DNA of 64,000 nt, from NCBI GenBank assembly GCA_002148405.1, contig MUGG01000133.1, forward strand, positions 62,001 through 126,000, in the 5' to 3' direction. The notes beneath the pieces were generated by a model. It made no database searches. It had not been told where the DNA came from and was given only the letters and a program-made list of their open reading frames with translations. Source of the stretch: Alkalinema sp. CACIAM 70d (GTDB lineage: Bacteria > Cyanobacteriota > Cyanobacteriia > Leptolyngbyales > Leptolyngbyaceae). Positions 25,605 through 35,719 of this stretch are shown here, piece after piece (position 1 is the first letter of the stretch; the number at the start of each line of letters is the position of its first letter). The translations under genes were made by a program, and so were the position numbers.

Positions 25605-26192
25605 TTGAGATCACTCCAACGATGGTGGCGGACAGCACCGCCCAAGTTACTACCGATTTCCCGTGCGATCGATCGCCTGAATCAGCAAATCGGGCAAGGC
25701 GTTCTATGGTTAGTTCTGCTCATGGTAGGGTTAGGGGTTTGGAATGTGATTGGACGGTATCTCGGTCGCGCGATCGGGCAAAACCTCACCTCCAATGCCC
25801 TAATTGAGAGCCAGTGGTATACCTTTGATATTCTGTTTCTCCTGGGTGCAGCTTACGCGCTACTCCATGATGAACATGTGCGGGTAGATATTTTCTATAC
25901 CCATTGGAGTCCTCGCAAAAAGGCGATCGCTAATTTAATCGGCTCTCTCTTCTATCTGATCCCCTTTTGCGTTTTAGTCGCTTGGTTTTCTTGGGGATCC
26001 GTTGTGGAATCCTGGATTATTTGGGAAGGATCCCCCGATCCTGGTGGGTTACCTCGTTACCCAATTAAAGCCTTGATTTTAGTGAGTTGTCTCCTGTTAT
26101 TTCTCCAGGGCATTTCCGAAGCCATTAAAAATTGGGCTGTTCTGACGGGCGATCGGGTGGCCCAGCCAGAATCTCACGAGTCAGAAATTTAG
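25605..26192 (+). CDS. TRAP transporter small permease (DctQ family)
   Basis: A 195-residue protein with four hydrophobic spans, of the DctQ type. Typical segments are W-N-V-I-G-R-Y near residue 46 and the loop G-A-A-Y-A-L-L-H-D-E-H-V-R-V-D-I-F near residue 85. Together with the large permease and a periplasmic binding protein it forms a sodium-driven importer of organic acids. It starts with TTG at 25605; the preceding GGGGGA supports this start. The large permease gene follows after 33 bp, so the two form an operon. The substrate is not evident from this subunit. Confidence 0.9.
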   Translation: MRSLQRWWRTAPPKLLPISRAIDRLNQQIGQGVLWLVLLMVGLGVWNVIGRYLGRAIGQNLTSNALIESQWYTFDILFLLGAAYALLHDEHVRVDIFYTHWSPRKKAIANLIGSLFYLIPFCVLVAWFSWGSVVESWIIWEGSPDPGGLPRYPIKALILVSCLLLFLQGISEAIKNWAVLTGDRVAQPESHESEI

Positions 26193-26225
26193 CATTCTTC
26201 AGGTGATATACGGTAAGGAATTACC

Positions 26226-27641
26226 ATGGGTGATTGGATTATTGAAATTGATACGGAATGGCTTGGCCCAGGCATGTTTGCAGGTGCACTGGCCCTGTTA
26301 TCGCTGGGATATCCCGTTGCGTTTTCCCTGGGAGCGGTTGCCATTCTCTTCGGCTTGGCGGGCATTAGTTTAGGCGTATTTGACTTGAGCCTATTTACTG
26401 CCATGCCCCAGCGTATTTTTGGCACCATGTCCAACTACACTCTGCTTGCCATTCCCTACTTTATTTTCATGGGAGCCATGCTGGAAAAAACCGGGATGGC
26501 CGAGCGGCTGTTGGAAACCGTAGGAATTTTACTCGGTCGGCTACGGGGCGGACTGGCCCTAGCAGTAGTAATTGTTGGGGCCCTCCTAGCAGCAACAACG
26601 GGAGTCGTTGCTGCAACCGTTGTAGCCATGGGGATGATTTCGCTGCCAATTATGCTGCGGTATGGCTATAACAAGCAGTTAGCAACCGGGGTAATTGCAG
26701 CCTCGGGAACACTGGGGCAAATTATTCCACCGAGTGTTGTGCTAGTAGTGTTAGGCGATCAGCTAGGCGTTTCCGTTGGCGATTTATTTGTAGGTTCAGT
26801 GATTCCGGGGCTAATGATGGCCGGAGCCTTTGCGCTGCATGTGCTGATCGTGGGATTTTTCCGACCGGACATGGCTCCTGCATTGCCGGAAGAAGTCCGA
26901 TCGATCGGGAAAAAAGCTTTGGGGAAACAGGTGATGCAGGCAATGGTGCCGCCCCTTGTTTTAATCTTATTAGTGCTTGGCAGTATTTTCTTTGGTATTG
27001 CTACTCCCACGGAAGCCGGTGCAGTCGGGTCCTTTGGCGCAATGATTCTAGCGTTTTTTAATCGCCAACTAACCTTAACAGCTATCAAACAAGTTTGTGA
27101 TATCACCCTCCGGACGACGGCAATGGTGGTGTTTATTCTGTTTGGGTCAACCCTGTTCAGCTTGGTTTTCCGGGGATTGGAAGGCGATCGGTTTATGCAC
27201 CATGTTTTGTCCAATTTACCGGGGGCCGAGGTTGGCTTTTTATTCGTCAGTATGGCTGTGGTGTTTATCCTCGGCTTTTTTATTGACTTTTTTGAAATTG
27301 CCTTTATTGTTGTGCCGTTGTTCGTCCCCGTGCTGAACACGTTATATCGCCAAAAGTTTGAGCGGATGGGCTTGGAACCGAGTGCGATCGAAGCATCCTT
27401 AACCCAAATTCGAATTTGGTACGGTGTAGTACTTGGGGCTAATCTACAGACTTCCTTCCTCTCTCCTCCCTTTGGATTTGCGCTATTTTATCTAAGAGGC
27501 GTTGCCCCCCCTGAAGTTTTAACAACGGACATTTACAAGGGTATTGTTCCCTTTATTCTGTTGCAGTTGTTAGTCTTAGTGTTAATCATTGTATTTCCGC
27601 AACTTGTCCATTTCTTGCCTTCTCTGTCCAATGCCAGTTGA
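26226..27641 (+). CDS. TRAP transporter large permease (DctM family)
   Basis: A 471-residue protein with about 12 spans, of the DctM type. Typical are P-Q-R-I-F-G-T-M-S-N-Y-T-L-L-A-I-P-Y-F-I-F-M-G near residue 60, and the G-A-L-L-A-A-T-T-G-V-V-A-A-T segment and G-T-L-G-Q-I-I-P-P-S near residues 120-165. It carries the transport path of the sodium-coupled importer. Its length is slightly above the usual 425 residues because of a longer central cytoplasmic loop (about residues 215-240). It is the second gene of the operon and is followed by a lipoprotein gene 31 bp later. Confidence 0.93.
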   Translation: MGDWIIEIDTEWLGPGMFAGALALLSLGYPVAFSLGAVAILFGLAGISLGVFDLSLFTAMPQRIFGTMSNYTLLAIPYFIFMGAMLEKTGMAERLLETVGILLGRLRGGLALAVVIVGALLAATTGVVAATVVAMGMISLPIMLRYGYNKQLATGVIAASGTLGQIIPPSVVLVVLGDQLGVSVGDLFVGSVIPGLMMAGAFALHVLIVGFFRPDMAPALPEEVRSIGKKALGKQVMQAMVPPLVLILLVLGSIFFGIATPTEAGAVGSFGAMILAFFNRQLTLTAIKQVCDITLRTTAMVVFILFGSTLFSLVFRGLEGDRFMHHVLSNLPGAEVGFLFVSMAVVFILGFFIDFFEIAFIVVPLFVPVLNTLYRQKFERMGLEPSAIEASLTQIRIWYGVVLGANLQTSFLSPPFGFALFYLRGVAPPEVLTTDIYKGIVPFILLQLLVLVLIIVFPQLVHFLPSLSNAS

Positions 27642-27672
27642 GTCTGCTGTGAGTTGATGTTTGAGCCGTGTT

Positions 27673-28242
<570 letters not shown>

Positions 28243-28609
28243 GAAGCCTGAGAAGAGATCTAGGCAGCTATGTGAACGACCCTGCTATCAGTGTGAATTT
28301 CCTGATTAGTAGTCGAAGTCGGTTCTGAACAGATAGTTGCCTAGGGTTTGGATAGCACCATCAGTCCGCAAACTTATTAAACCTCCGAGCCACCAAACTA
28401 GTGATTTATTTTTAGAGTAATTGATTATTTTTGGGTTATTAATTTATTTGAACTAGTTCATTATTTGCCAATTATTTTTAGATTAATTAATTATTTTTAG
28501 ATATTTATTTTGTATGTCTTCCAGGTTTTCATAAAGAGAAAATCCCGGAAGATATAGATTAGGATTGAGAAATCAAGAGTCAAGTTCGGGCTAAAAATTT
28601 ATTGGCGAT
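28243..28609. other. AT-rich intergenic region, about 365 bp
   Basis: The part at about 28395-28515 is extremely AT-rich and carries repeated ATTATTTTTAGA and TTAATTATTTTTAGAT words. It lies between two convergent genes (the lipoprotein and the 90-residue protein). It might be a bend, a nucleoid-protein target or a terminator region, and no gene is visible. Confidence 0.6.
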
Positions 28610-28882
28610 CTAATCCCAGATTCGATTACCATCTTCATCCATCCGCGCCTGCCGGATGACATCTGAAATCTCCTCCGCATCCCGAATATGGTGTAATGCT
28701 TTGGGTTCTTCATCCCCCTGTTGAACCACAAAGAAAGTAGGAACTTGTAGATGTTCGCCCGTAATATCTGCGGTGTCAACAGCTAATTGTTTCTGCTTTT
28801 CCTCTAAAGATTTAGTGGGGTCGATACGATCACCATCATTTAAAGTTGGGCGGTAATTAGATTCTTGTGATTGGTTATCCAT
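28610..28882 (-). CDS. Small acidic hydrophilic protein, unknown
   Basis: A 90-residue protein with no hydrophobic segment, rich in Asp, Glu, Gln and Arg. The middle (E-H-L-Q-V-P-T-F-F-V-V-Q-Q-G-D-E-E-P) contains a short strand-like core, and the rest looks partly disordered. GAGGAA lies nine bases before the ATG at 28882, a good ribosome site, so I take it as real. I recognise no family. It is one of three small polar genes lying between the TRAP permeases and the TRAP binding protein. Confidence 0.65.
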   Translation of the reverse strand: MDNQSQESNYRPTLNDGDRIDPTKSLEEKQKQLAVDTADITGEHLQVPTFFVVQQGDEEPKALHHIRDAEEISDVIRQARMDEDGNRIWD

Positions 28883-29041
28883 GAGTCTGTTCCTCGTGTT
28901 GCTGATACTAATCTAACCGTAAAAAATGTAGGCTTGGAACTGTCGATTTATATACTTCACTCAACCCTGATTTACTAATTTAGATAGATGGTTTTTTCAC
29001 TACAAAAATCGACTTTCCCATCCATCCTAACTCCGTCCGAG

Positions 29042-29296
29042 CTAAAGCTGCGACTGACTATCAGGCGCGATCGAAATTCCTGGCATCACCTGGGACGTCG
29101 GCTTCTCTTCAATCAAGTCATTTAGATCATTAAATGTAATGCCTGCTGAATCACAGGCTTCTTTCAAAGCAGTTGTGAATGCTGTAATCTCATTTTCATA
29201 ACCACATCGCATCGCAGCAGTCTCAACGCCTGACTTAGCATTGCTCCTAGCACAATCGATCAATGTAATTCCCGTCAAAGGTTGTTGAGTAGCCAT
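29042..29296 (-). CDS. Small hypothetical protein
   Basis: An 84-residue soluble protein. T-G-I-T-L-I-D-C-A-R-S-N-A-K-S-G and C-G-Y-E-N-E-I-T-A-F-T-T-A-L-K-E-A-C-D-S-A-G form a helical pattern, with three Cys in the first half. It follows an AGG site about ten bases before the ATG at 29296. I recognise no family. A real short gene is likely because the codon pattern and ribosome site fit and the strand is otherwise empty. Confidence 0.5.
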   Translation of the reverse strand: MATQQPLTGITLIDCARSNAKSGVETAAMRCGYENEITAFTTALKEACDSAGITFNDLNDLIEEKPTSQVMPGISIAPDSQSQL

Positions 29297-29611
29297 AGAA
29301 TTTACCTACTACTTACTAAACATAAATACTTACTAAACACAAACTATTTGTTATATTCCTGACCCAGTTTTTCAGGGGAGCTTAATTCATTACCCAAGTT
29401 ATTATGCAAAACCTCTCAATGCATTTTTAGCTGAATACTTTTACAGTACAAGAGTTTGATTGGTACGTGGTACTTAATCAATGTTTTCATACTTTAGAAA
29501 GACTTGTCCCCAGTTATATCAAGCCTAATTTCTATAATTTTGGACATTCTGAATTTGCTTCCCCAAGACTAATCTAGAGTGCAGATGCAATTTTACGCGA
29601 GGAAGCTGACC
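29297..29611. other. Divergent intergenic region, about 315 bp
   Basis: AT-rich, holding the promoters of the divergent 84-residue gene and the DUF6335 gene. No tRNA, repeat or clear promoter pair could be assigned. Confidence 0.45.
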
Positions 29612-29947
29612 ATGCCTGATGAACCTGTGTTCCACCAACCAACAACTGATGAGTCTAGTCTACTTACGGGTGGCGATATAGATGCAGATAGTTACAGAGC
29701 CTCTGTTAGCGGGGAAGAAGCGGTAGGAGGGAGCGCGGCGGTTCCAGGCCAGAATGATACAGAACAACTGGCCCAAGCAGTAGGTATTCAACTGGATGAT
29801 GAAATGCCACTCCATTTGCAAGGCATGATGGAGCAGCGCGATCGCGATCGTTGGGAACTGCAACCAGACTCCGCTGTAGCAGAGCAGGACGACTATTTTG
29901 AAGATGCAGACGATACTCTGAAATCGATCGAATCAGAGTCAATGTAG
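29612..29947 (+). CDS. DUF6335-like cyanobacterial protein
   Basis: A 111-residue acidic protein. L-T-G-G-D-I-D-A-D, E-E-A-V-G-G-S-A, L-A-Q-A-V-G-I and the end E-Q-R-D-R-D-R-W-E-L match the DUF6335 family, whose function is unknown. The open frame reaches back to 29579, but GAGGAAG eight bases before the ATG at 29612 decides the start. No membrane span is present. It converges with the TRAP binding-protein gene. Confidence 0.75.
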   Translation: MPDEPVFHQPTTDESSLLTGGDIDADSYRASVSGEEAVGGSAAVPGQNDTEQLAQAVGIQLDDEMPLHLQGMMEQRDRDRWELQPDSAVAEQDDYFEDADDTLKSIESESM

Positions 29948-29994
29948 CCAGTCTCAATTTAACCCGCTAGCTATTGCCTGTTGAGATTAACCAG

Positions 29995-31101
29995 TTAGCT
30001 ATTACCTGCGGCAAAATTGGCGTAACTCAATTCATTAATCGCATTCCATTTGGAGATCTGTTCACGGAATTGTTTCCACTGGGTATAAATACTTTTAAAC
30101 GTTGCATCTTTACCAGCGTTTTCTTCGTACAGATTAAACGATGCTGTTTGCGCCGCTTTCATAATTTCTGCACTGTAGGGCACAAACTTAGTCCCATGGG
30201 CGATGAGCCGAGCCATGGCTTCTCGGTTGAGGGCATCGTACTGGGTCAGCATGTTTAAATTGGCCTCTTGGGTAGCCGTTTGAAACACGGCTTGGTATTC
30301 CTTGGGTAGCTTGTTCCAGGCATTGCGATTTACCTGTACTTCCAAGGTCGGCCCCGGTTCCCACCAACCGGGATAGTAGTAGAACTGTGCGGCCTTGTGG
30401 AGCCCTAATTTTTCATCATCGTAGGGGCCGACCCATTCTGCGGCGTCGATCGCGCCTCGATCGAGGGCTAGGTAAATCTCCCCACCGGGCAACACCTGCA
30501 CATTCACCCCCAACTGGGCCATCACCTTCCCCCCAAGGCCGGGAATCCGCATCTTAAGCCCATTCAGGTCACGGACGGTTTTCACTTCCTTCTTGAACCA
30601 GCCGCCCATTTGTACGCCCGTATTTCCCGCCGGGAAGTTAATGATGTTGAAATCAGCGTAGACTTTGCGCAGCGCCTCCAATCCCCCCCCGTGGTAGAGC
30701 CATGCATTTTGCTGCTGGGCGTTTAACCCAAAGGGCACAGCGGTGCCAAAGGCGAGGACGGGGTTTTTTCCCGTGTAATAGTAGCTAGCGGTATGGCCAC
30801 ATTCCACGGTTCCGGACTGCACGGCATCCATCACCTGCAAAGCGGGCACAATCTCCCCAGCGGCAAAGGGGGTAATGGTAAAGCGGCCATCGGTCATTTC
30901 CGCCACCCGCTGGCAGACCGTACTGGCTCCCCCAAAAATGGTTTCCAAGGATTTGGGCCAACTGGTCGCCATGCGCCACTTCACCGTCGGAAGGCTGCTG
31001 TTGCTGCTAGAAGAGGCTTTACGAACGCGAATGCAGCCGGAGAGACTGGTTGCCGTGGCAGTGGCGATCGCCGCTGTGGTGATTAAATTCCGACGCTTCA
31101 T
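29995..31101 (-). CDS. TRAP transporter substrate-binding protein (DctP/TakP-like)
   Basis: A 368-residue periplasmic or lipid-anchored binding protein. The start M-K-R-R-N-L-I-T-T-A-A carries a twin-Arg-like N-terminus, and L-S-G-C near residue 20 is a lipobox. The mature domain shows the TRAP pattern: V-K-W-R-M-A-T-S-W-P-K-S near residue 40, V-R-D-L-N-G-L-K-M-R-I-P-G near 180 (the Arg that holds a substrate carboxylate), and A-A-E-W-V-G-P-Y-D-D near 220. It resembles TakP-type 2-oxoacid binders. The frame starts at 31224, but ATG at 31101 gives a proper signal sequence. The likely permease partners lie at 25605-27641 on the other strand. Confidence 0.9.
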   Translation of the reverse strand: MKRRNLITTAAIATATATSLSGCIRVRKASSSSNSSLPTVKWRMATSWPKSLETIFGGASTVCQRVAEMTDGRFTITPFAAGEIVPALQVMDAVQSGTVECGHTASYYYTGKNPVLAFGTAVPFGLNAQQQNAWLYHGGGLEALRKVYADFNIINFPAGNTGVQMGGWFKKEVKTVRDLNGLKMRIPGLGGKVMAQLGVNVQVLPGGEIYLALDRGAIDAAEWVGPYDDEKLGLHKAAQFYYYPGWWEPGPTLEVQVNRNAWNKLPKEYQAVFQTATQEANLNMLTQYDALNREAMARLIAHGTKFVPYSAEIMKAAQTASFNLYEENAGKDATFKSIYTQWKQFREQISKWNAINELSYANFAAGNS

Positions 31102-31295
31102 GGGCTGGGGCCATCCTAACCGTGAGTAAGGCGATTGTATCAAAAGGCGTGTACGGGAATCGCGATCGGCGTCAGGTCTGTGGCGGTGATCCCCCTTGGA
31201 GTTCCCTTTGCTAGACTGAAGCAAGTATCGCGGCTATCCCACACCCCGATCGGCTTGCGGTTAGAACGCGCGTCCTAGAAACTTTGAGGCTGTCC

Positions 31296-32768
31296 ATGCT
31301 AGCAACACCGTTACTGCTGACCAAAGAACTTCCGAATCTGAAGTATGCCAGTACGTCCCACCGCTTTGACGAAACCTGGGCAGCGCCCCTCTCGACCTTG
31401 TTGGGCTTGGGGCGAGCCGCTGGGGCCGATTTCATTGAGTTTTTTCTAGAGCGGGTGAATTACATTGGCTGTATGGCGGAAGAAGATGCCATCACCAGCA
31501 TTTCGCCTCGCCTGTCTACGGGGGCAGGAGTCCGCGTCTTCCGGGGCAAGGCAGACTGCTATGTCTCCACCAATGACTTGACCTTTAATGGCCTGAAGAC
31601 AGCATTAGAAAAGGCACTGGGCATTATGGGGCTGACGCTGCCGGGGCCTAACGCCTTTATCCCAGAAATTAACCTGGAGTTACTGCGGGATTACGCCACA
31701 AAGCGCAATAAGGAGCAATGGCTAGGCGAAACCAGTTCCATGCGGGAAATGGGCGATGTGTTGCTGGCGGCGAATGGTAAGTTGGCGCAGAAGGCTAGCC
31801 ATGTCCAGTCGCGACGGGCGGTGTATTTCCGGGATTGGCAGGAAGTGATGGTGGCGGCCAGTGATGGCACCTTTGCACGGGATATTCGCCTGACCCAATC
31901 CGTTGGTTACAGCCTACTCTGTGCCGATGGGGCCAATCGATCGAGCATTAACAAGCGGGTGGGCAATACCAGCGATCCGGCGTTTCTGCGCAACTGGAAC
32001 TACGACGATAGCGCCGAGGAAGTGGCAGAATCCGCTGGCAAGATGCTCTATGCCGATTATGTAGAGTCGGGTAGCTACCCGATCGTCATGGCCAATGAGT
32101 TTGGTGGAGTGATCTTCCACGAAGCCTGCGGCCACCTGTTGGAAACGACCCAGATTGAGCGGAAAACCACACCATTTATCGAGAAGAAGGGCGAGAAAAT
32201 TGCCCACGAAAATCTCACGGCCTGGGATGAAGGGTTAACCCAGGATGCCTTTGGGACGATCGATATGGACGATGAGGGGATGCCAGCCCAACGAACCCTG
32301 TTGATTGAAAATGGCGTGTTGAAAAACTTTATTTCCGATCGGGCGGGATCCCTGCGCACAGGCCATCCCCGCACGGGAAGCGGTCGTCGCCAAAACTTCA
32401 CCTATGCAGCAGCGAGTCGGATGCGCAATACCTACATCGCGCCGGGGAATTATTCCATGGACGATCTGTTTAGCTCGATCGACAAGGGCATCTACTGCAA
32501 AAAGATGGGCGGTGGCAGCGTCGGTGCTACGGGTGAATTCAACTTTGCCGTGGATGAAGCGTACTTGATCGAAAATGGTCAACTCACCAAACCGCTGAAG
32601 GGCGCAACCTTGATCGGGGAAGCGGTGGATATCATGCAAAAGATTTCCATGTGCTCCCAGGATTTGGGCTTGGCCGCAGGGTTCTGTGGTTCCGTGAGTG
32701 GGAGTGTTTACTGCACCGTGGGTCAACCCCATCTCAAAGTTGATTCCATTACCGTTGGTGGACGCTAA
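31296..32768 (+). CDS. tldD: Metalloprotease TldD
   Basis: A 490-residue protein of the TldD/PmbA family. H-E-A-C-G-H at about residues 275-280 is the zinc-binding motif that marks the active TldD subunit. With TldE it forms a heterodimeric protease that degrades unfolded peptides and, in some bacteria, matures peptides such as microcin B17. The start is ATG at 31296 because GAGG lies seven bases before it; a TTG at 31284 opens the frame. The partner gene follows after 188 bp on the same strand, probably as an operon. Confidence 0.93.
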   Translation: MLATPLLLTKELPNLKYASTSHRFDETWAAPLSTLLGLGRAAGADFIEFFLERVNYIGCMAEEDAITSISPRLSTGAGVRVFRGKADCYVSTNDLTFNGLKTALEKALGIMGLTLPGPNAFIPEINLELLRDYATKRNKEQWLGETSSMREMGDVLLAANGKLAQKASHVQSRRAVYFRDWQEVMVAASDGTFARDIRLTQSVGYSLLCADGANRSSINKRVGNTSDPAFLRNWNYDDSAEEVAESAGKMLYADYVESGSYPIVMANEFGGVIFHEACGHLLETTQIERKTTPFIEKKGEKIAHENLTAWDEGLTQDAFGTIDMDDEGMPAQRTLLIENGVLKNFISDRAGSLRTGHPRTGSGRRQNFTYAAASRMRNTYIAPGNYSMDDLFSSIDKGIYCKKMGGGSVGATGEFNFAVDEAYLIENGQLTKPLKGATLIGEAVDIMQKISMCSQDLGLAAGFCGSVSGSVYCTVGQPHLKVDSITVGGR

Positions 32769-32956
32769 CCGTGATGTTCGATCGGATGTTTGCACTCTCC
32801 TCTACTGGATGAATCAGTTTCATTCGATCGCAGCGTCTAATTGAGTACAGCTAATCAACTACAACACCTAGGGTTTAGAGCCTCTGCCGCTATTCCAGAG
32901 GCTTAGCTGCTAGTGAAAATTTCTCCCCATCTGTGAAGTAATCTAAGGGTCTAGGT

Positions 32957-34297
32957 ATGGCAAAAATTGAAGCGATCGCATCCGCAGCCAAGGACGTAGC
33001 TGCAAAGTTAGGGATTCAAAAGTTTGATATTTACGGTTCCGCCGTCGAGGAAACCAGCGTCCAAGTGGATAGTGGCGAACCCCAAGCGATGAAAGCCTCC
33101 CAACGATCGGGGGTGACGGTGCGGGTCTGGAGTGAGAAAGGTACCGTGGGCGTCACTTCCACCACCGATGTGGATGCAGCGGGTCTGGAAATTGCCCTGA
33201 AAACAGCGTCGGAAGCCAGCGAGTTTGGCGCGACGGAAAACGTACCTGACTTCAGCCCAGAGGCCACGGCTAATATTGCGGCCCATGAATCTCCCCGCTG
33301 TACCCCGGCGGCGGTGGATACCCTGCTCAAAACGTTAGTCACGGCTGAAAAAGAATTGCTGGAAGCCCATCCAGCGATCGCGGGGGTGCCCTACAACGGT
33401 TTGGCGCAACGGGACATCGAACGGTTCTACATCAACAGTGCGGGAGCGGTTCGTCATGAAGCCGCCTCGATCGCATCCCTCTACCTCTACACCAAAACGG
33501 AAGAAGAGGGCAAAAAGCCGCGCAGTGCTGGTGCTTTCCGGATTGCCCATGGGTTGGATAAGTTGGATGTGAATGGCTGCGTCAAGGAAGCAGCGGATAA
33601 GACGATCAGTCATTTGAACTACGAGAAGGTGAAAACGGGGAAATACCGCGTGGTGTTTTCGCCGGAAGCCTTTCTCAGCCTATTCGGTGCATTTTCCAAT
33701 CTGTTCAATGCCCAAAGCATTTTGGATAAACAAAGTTTGTCCACACCCGATTCCTTAAATCAAGCGATCGCGTCACCGTTGCTGTCAGTGTGTGATGATG
33801 CATTGCACCCTGAAAATGTGGGAGCGGATACCTTTGATGGGGAAGGCACACCCACCCGCCGTGTACCGTTGATTACCAATGGGGTGCTTACCAGTTTTCT
33901 GCACAGTGCGGGAACAGCCAAACGCATGGGCACGGAGCCGACAGGTAATGCGGATATGGGGGCCAAGGTGACGGTGAGCCCTAACTTTTTCCACGTCTTT
34001 GCGGGGGAACCGGCCCAGGAAACCTACAGTTTGGAGACAGCAGATAATGTGATTTTGATCGATGATTTGCAGGCGCTCCATGCAGGGGTTCAGGCGTTGC
34101 AGGGCTCGTTTTCGCTGCCGTTTGATGGTTGGTTGATCAAGGATGGTCAACGCATCAGCGTGGATTCGGCGACGGTGGCGGGGGATATCCGTGAGGTACT
34201 GAACTCAATTATCTATGTGGAACCGGAAGGTCACTTTACGGGTGGCGGTGTCTGTCCTTACATTTGGGTGGATAGCCTATCGGTGACGGGTGAGTAA
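32957..34297 (+). CDS. tldE: TldE/PmbA subunit of the TldD/E protease
   Basis: A 446-residue protein of the same family as TldD, lacking the H-E-x3-H motif, as expected for the inactive structural subunit. Segments shared with PmbA include V-D-S-G-E-P-Q-A near residue 36, R-S-G-V-T-V-R-V-W and the C-terminal G-D-I-R-E-V-L-N-S-I. It should stabilise and gate the chamber of the TldD/TldE dimer. ATG at 32957 is the first good start in frame. A hairpin without a T run follows at 34321-34352. Confidence 0.92.
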   Translation: MAKIEAIASAAKDVAAKLGIQKFDIYGSAVEETSVQVDSGEPQAMKASQRSGVTVRVWSEKGTVGVTSTTDVDAAGLEIALKTASEASEFGATENVPDFSPEATANIAAHESPRCTPAAVDTLLKTLVTAEKELLEAHPAIAGVPYNGLAQRDIERFYINSAGAVRHEAASIASLYLYTKTEEEGKKPRSAGAFRIAHGLDKLDVNGCVKEAADKTISHLNYEKVKTGKYRVVFSPEAFLSLFGAFSNLFNAQSILDKQSLSTPDSLNQAIASPLLSVCDDALHPENVGADTFDGEGTPTRRVPLITNGVLTSFLHSAGTAKRMGTEPTGNADMGAKVTVSPNFFHVFAGEPAQETYSLETADNVILIDDLQALHAGVQALQGSFSLPFDGWLIKDGQRISVDSATVAGDIREVLNSIIYVEPEGHFTGGGVCPYIWVDSLSVTGE

Positions 34298-34468
34298 TCC
34301 AGTTCCGTAATTGGCTCTGGTCAGGAAGACGTGGCTATCCCGCGTCTTCTGAACAAACCCTTAGGTGGATAATCGATCGTAGCTTACAGAATTGTCATAA
34401 AGGAGAGGAAATCATACATTTTAGCGTGCATCTTTGTGTACGTTTTGATGCATAACTTGACGCTTCAA

Positions 34469-35719
34469 CTAATTTTTAGCAGTATCGCCAGTGAACCACT
34501 TATCGTATAAATCCTGATAGGTTCCATTCTCCCGCAGCGTTAACAACGCTTCATTCACCGCCTTCTCATAGGGACTATTGGGCGGAAAAACAATTCCATA
34601 GCTTTCCCGACGAAACACAGGCCCTACTGTGTGTACCTTCCCACGCCCTTCCCGCGCAGCATAATATAGCAACACCGGAGAATCAAAGACCACTGCATCC
34701 ACTTTCTTCTGTAACAAAGCTTCGTAGGCATCATTAATGCTGGGAAACTCCGAGACCTGGGCATTTCGTTCCGCAAGATATACCGCTGAAGTACTGCCTG
34801 CGGTCGTCGCCACTTTTTTGTTAGGAAGATCTTCTGGCCCGTTAATCGTTCCCCGCAGTTGCTGAATGGTGAGCGAAGTCGTCACCGTTGCCGTGAAATA
34901 GGCCACAAACACCACACTGGTAAACATCCAAATCACCGCAATAATCCGTGCCGCAGCTCCCTTTGGCATCTCATCCGCTTGGGTGGCTAAAGTGGCCGCT
35001 GACCACCAGCAAGCCTGAAAAATCCCTGGGAAATAGGCCGTATTAGAAAGCATACCTTGGGGATTACGGCGTTCCAGCCACCAAACAATATGCGCGGGAA
35101 CTAGAATCAACAGCACCATCACGCCCAAAATTTGCCACAGCGCTGGCGAGAAAAATACCGTCATAACGCTAAATAGGGAAAAGTGGCTCGCTGACTCATC
35201 CCGTACCAGAATTTGTAGACCTGATTCCAAAATGGGCTGGGAAAAGTCCAAAGATTTGTAGCGATCGGACGTAATCGAAACCGCTGCAATGCCTAAGTCT
35301 GCCTGCCGTGACTGCACCGTTTGCAGGAGTTGATTCACATCTGGCTGCACAACAAAGGTAGATTGCATCCCCATTTCACTGGCAATGCTGCGCCAAAGCT
35401 CAACACTGAATCCCGTTAGCCGTTTGTTCTCCTCAATCACAAAGGGGGGAACCACACGGGTCGCAACTTTAATCATCTTCGCCGACGATCGCGGTTCTAC
35501 GGATCGCGCATTTACCGAAGGAGCTGGAGTTGGCGAGGTCGGCTGCGCAGTGGTGGGCAACACAACGCTTACCGTGATCATGCCTACCGTAATGATGCCT
35601 ACCGTAGTTAGACTGCGCACAACCCCGCACAACCCTGCACGCATCCCCACACGAACCGCAGCCTTTCTAGAACTACGCCCGTTCAGTTGACCATGATTCC
35701 AATTCAGATTCACATTCAC
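34469..35719 (-). CDS. Ionotropic glutamate receptor-like protein (GluR0 layout) with atypical pore
   Basis: A 416-residue protein with a signal or anchor near residues 35-58, then lobe S1 (about 82-180), span M1 (about 192-213), a re-entrant pore loop (about 230-250), span M2 (about 255-285) and lobe S2 (about 290-410). This is the topology of prokaryotic glutamate receptors. R153 in S-D-R-Y-K-S-L-D-F-S-Q-P and D346 in V-F-D-S-P match the ligand carboxylate and amine contacts. The pore reads A-T-L-A-T-Q-A-D-E-M-P-K-G, not the potassium filter TVGYG of Synechocystis GluR0. The second span ends Y-F-T-A-T-V-T-T-S-L-T, comparable to the eukaryotic gate SYTANLAAF. It starts with GTG at 35719; ATG at 35644 is an alternative. 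It is probably a ligand-gated channel, though a pure amino-acid sensor is possible. Confidence 0.8.
   Translation of the reverse strand: MNVNLNWNHGQLNGRSSRKAAVRVGMRAGLCGVVRSLTTVGIITVGMITVSVVLPTTAQPTSPTPAPSVNARSVEPRSSAKMIKVATRVVPPFVIEENKRLTGFSVELWRSIASEMGMQSTFVVQPDVNQLLQTVQSRQADLGIAAVSITSDRYKSLDFSQPILESGLQILVRDESASHFSLFSVMTVFFSPALWQILGVMVLLILVPAHIVWWLERRNPQGMLSNTAYFPGIFQACWWSAATLATQADEMPKGAAARIIAVIWMFTSVVFVAYFTATVTTSLTIQQLRGTINGPEDLPNKKVATTAGSTSAVYLAERNAQVSEFPSINDAYEALLQKKVDAVVFDSPVLLYYAAREGRGKVHTVGPVFRRESYGIVFPPNSPYEKAVNEALLTLRENGTYQDLYDKWFTGDTAKN

Noticed and set aside
26759..27340. Minus-strand frame of 193 codons in the TRAP large permease
   Set aside because: Shadow of the DctM coding region.
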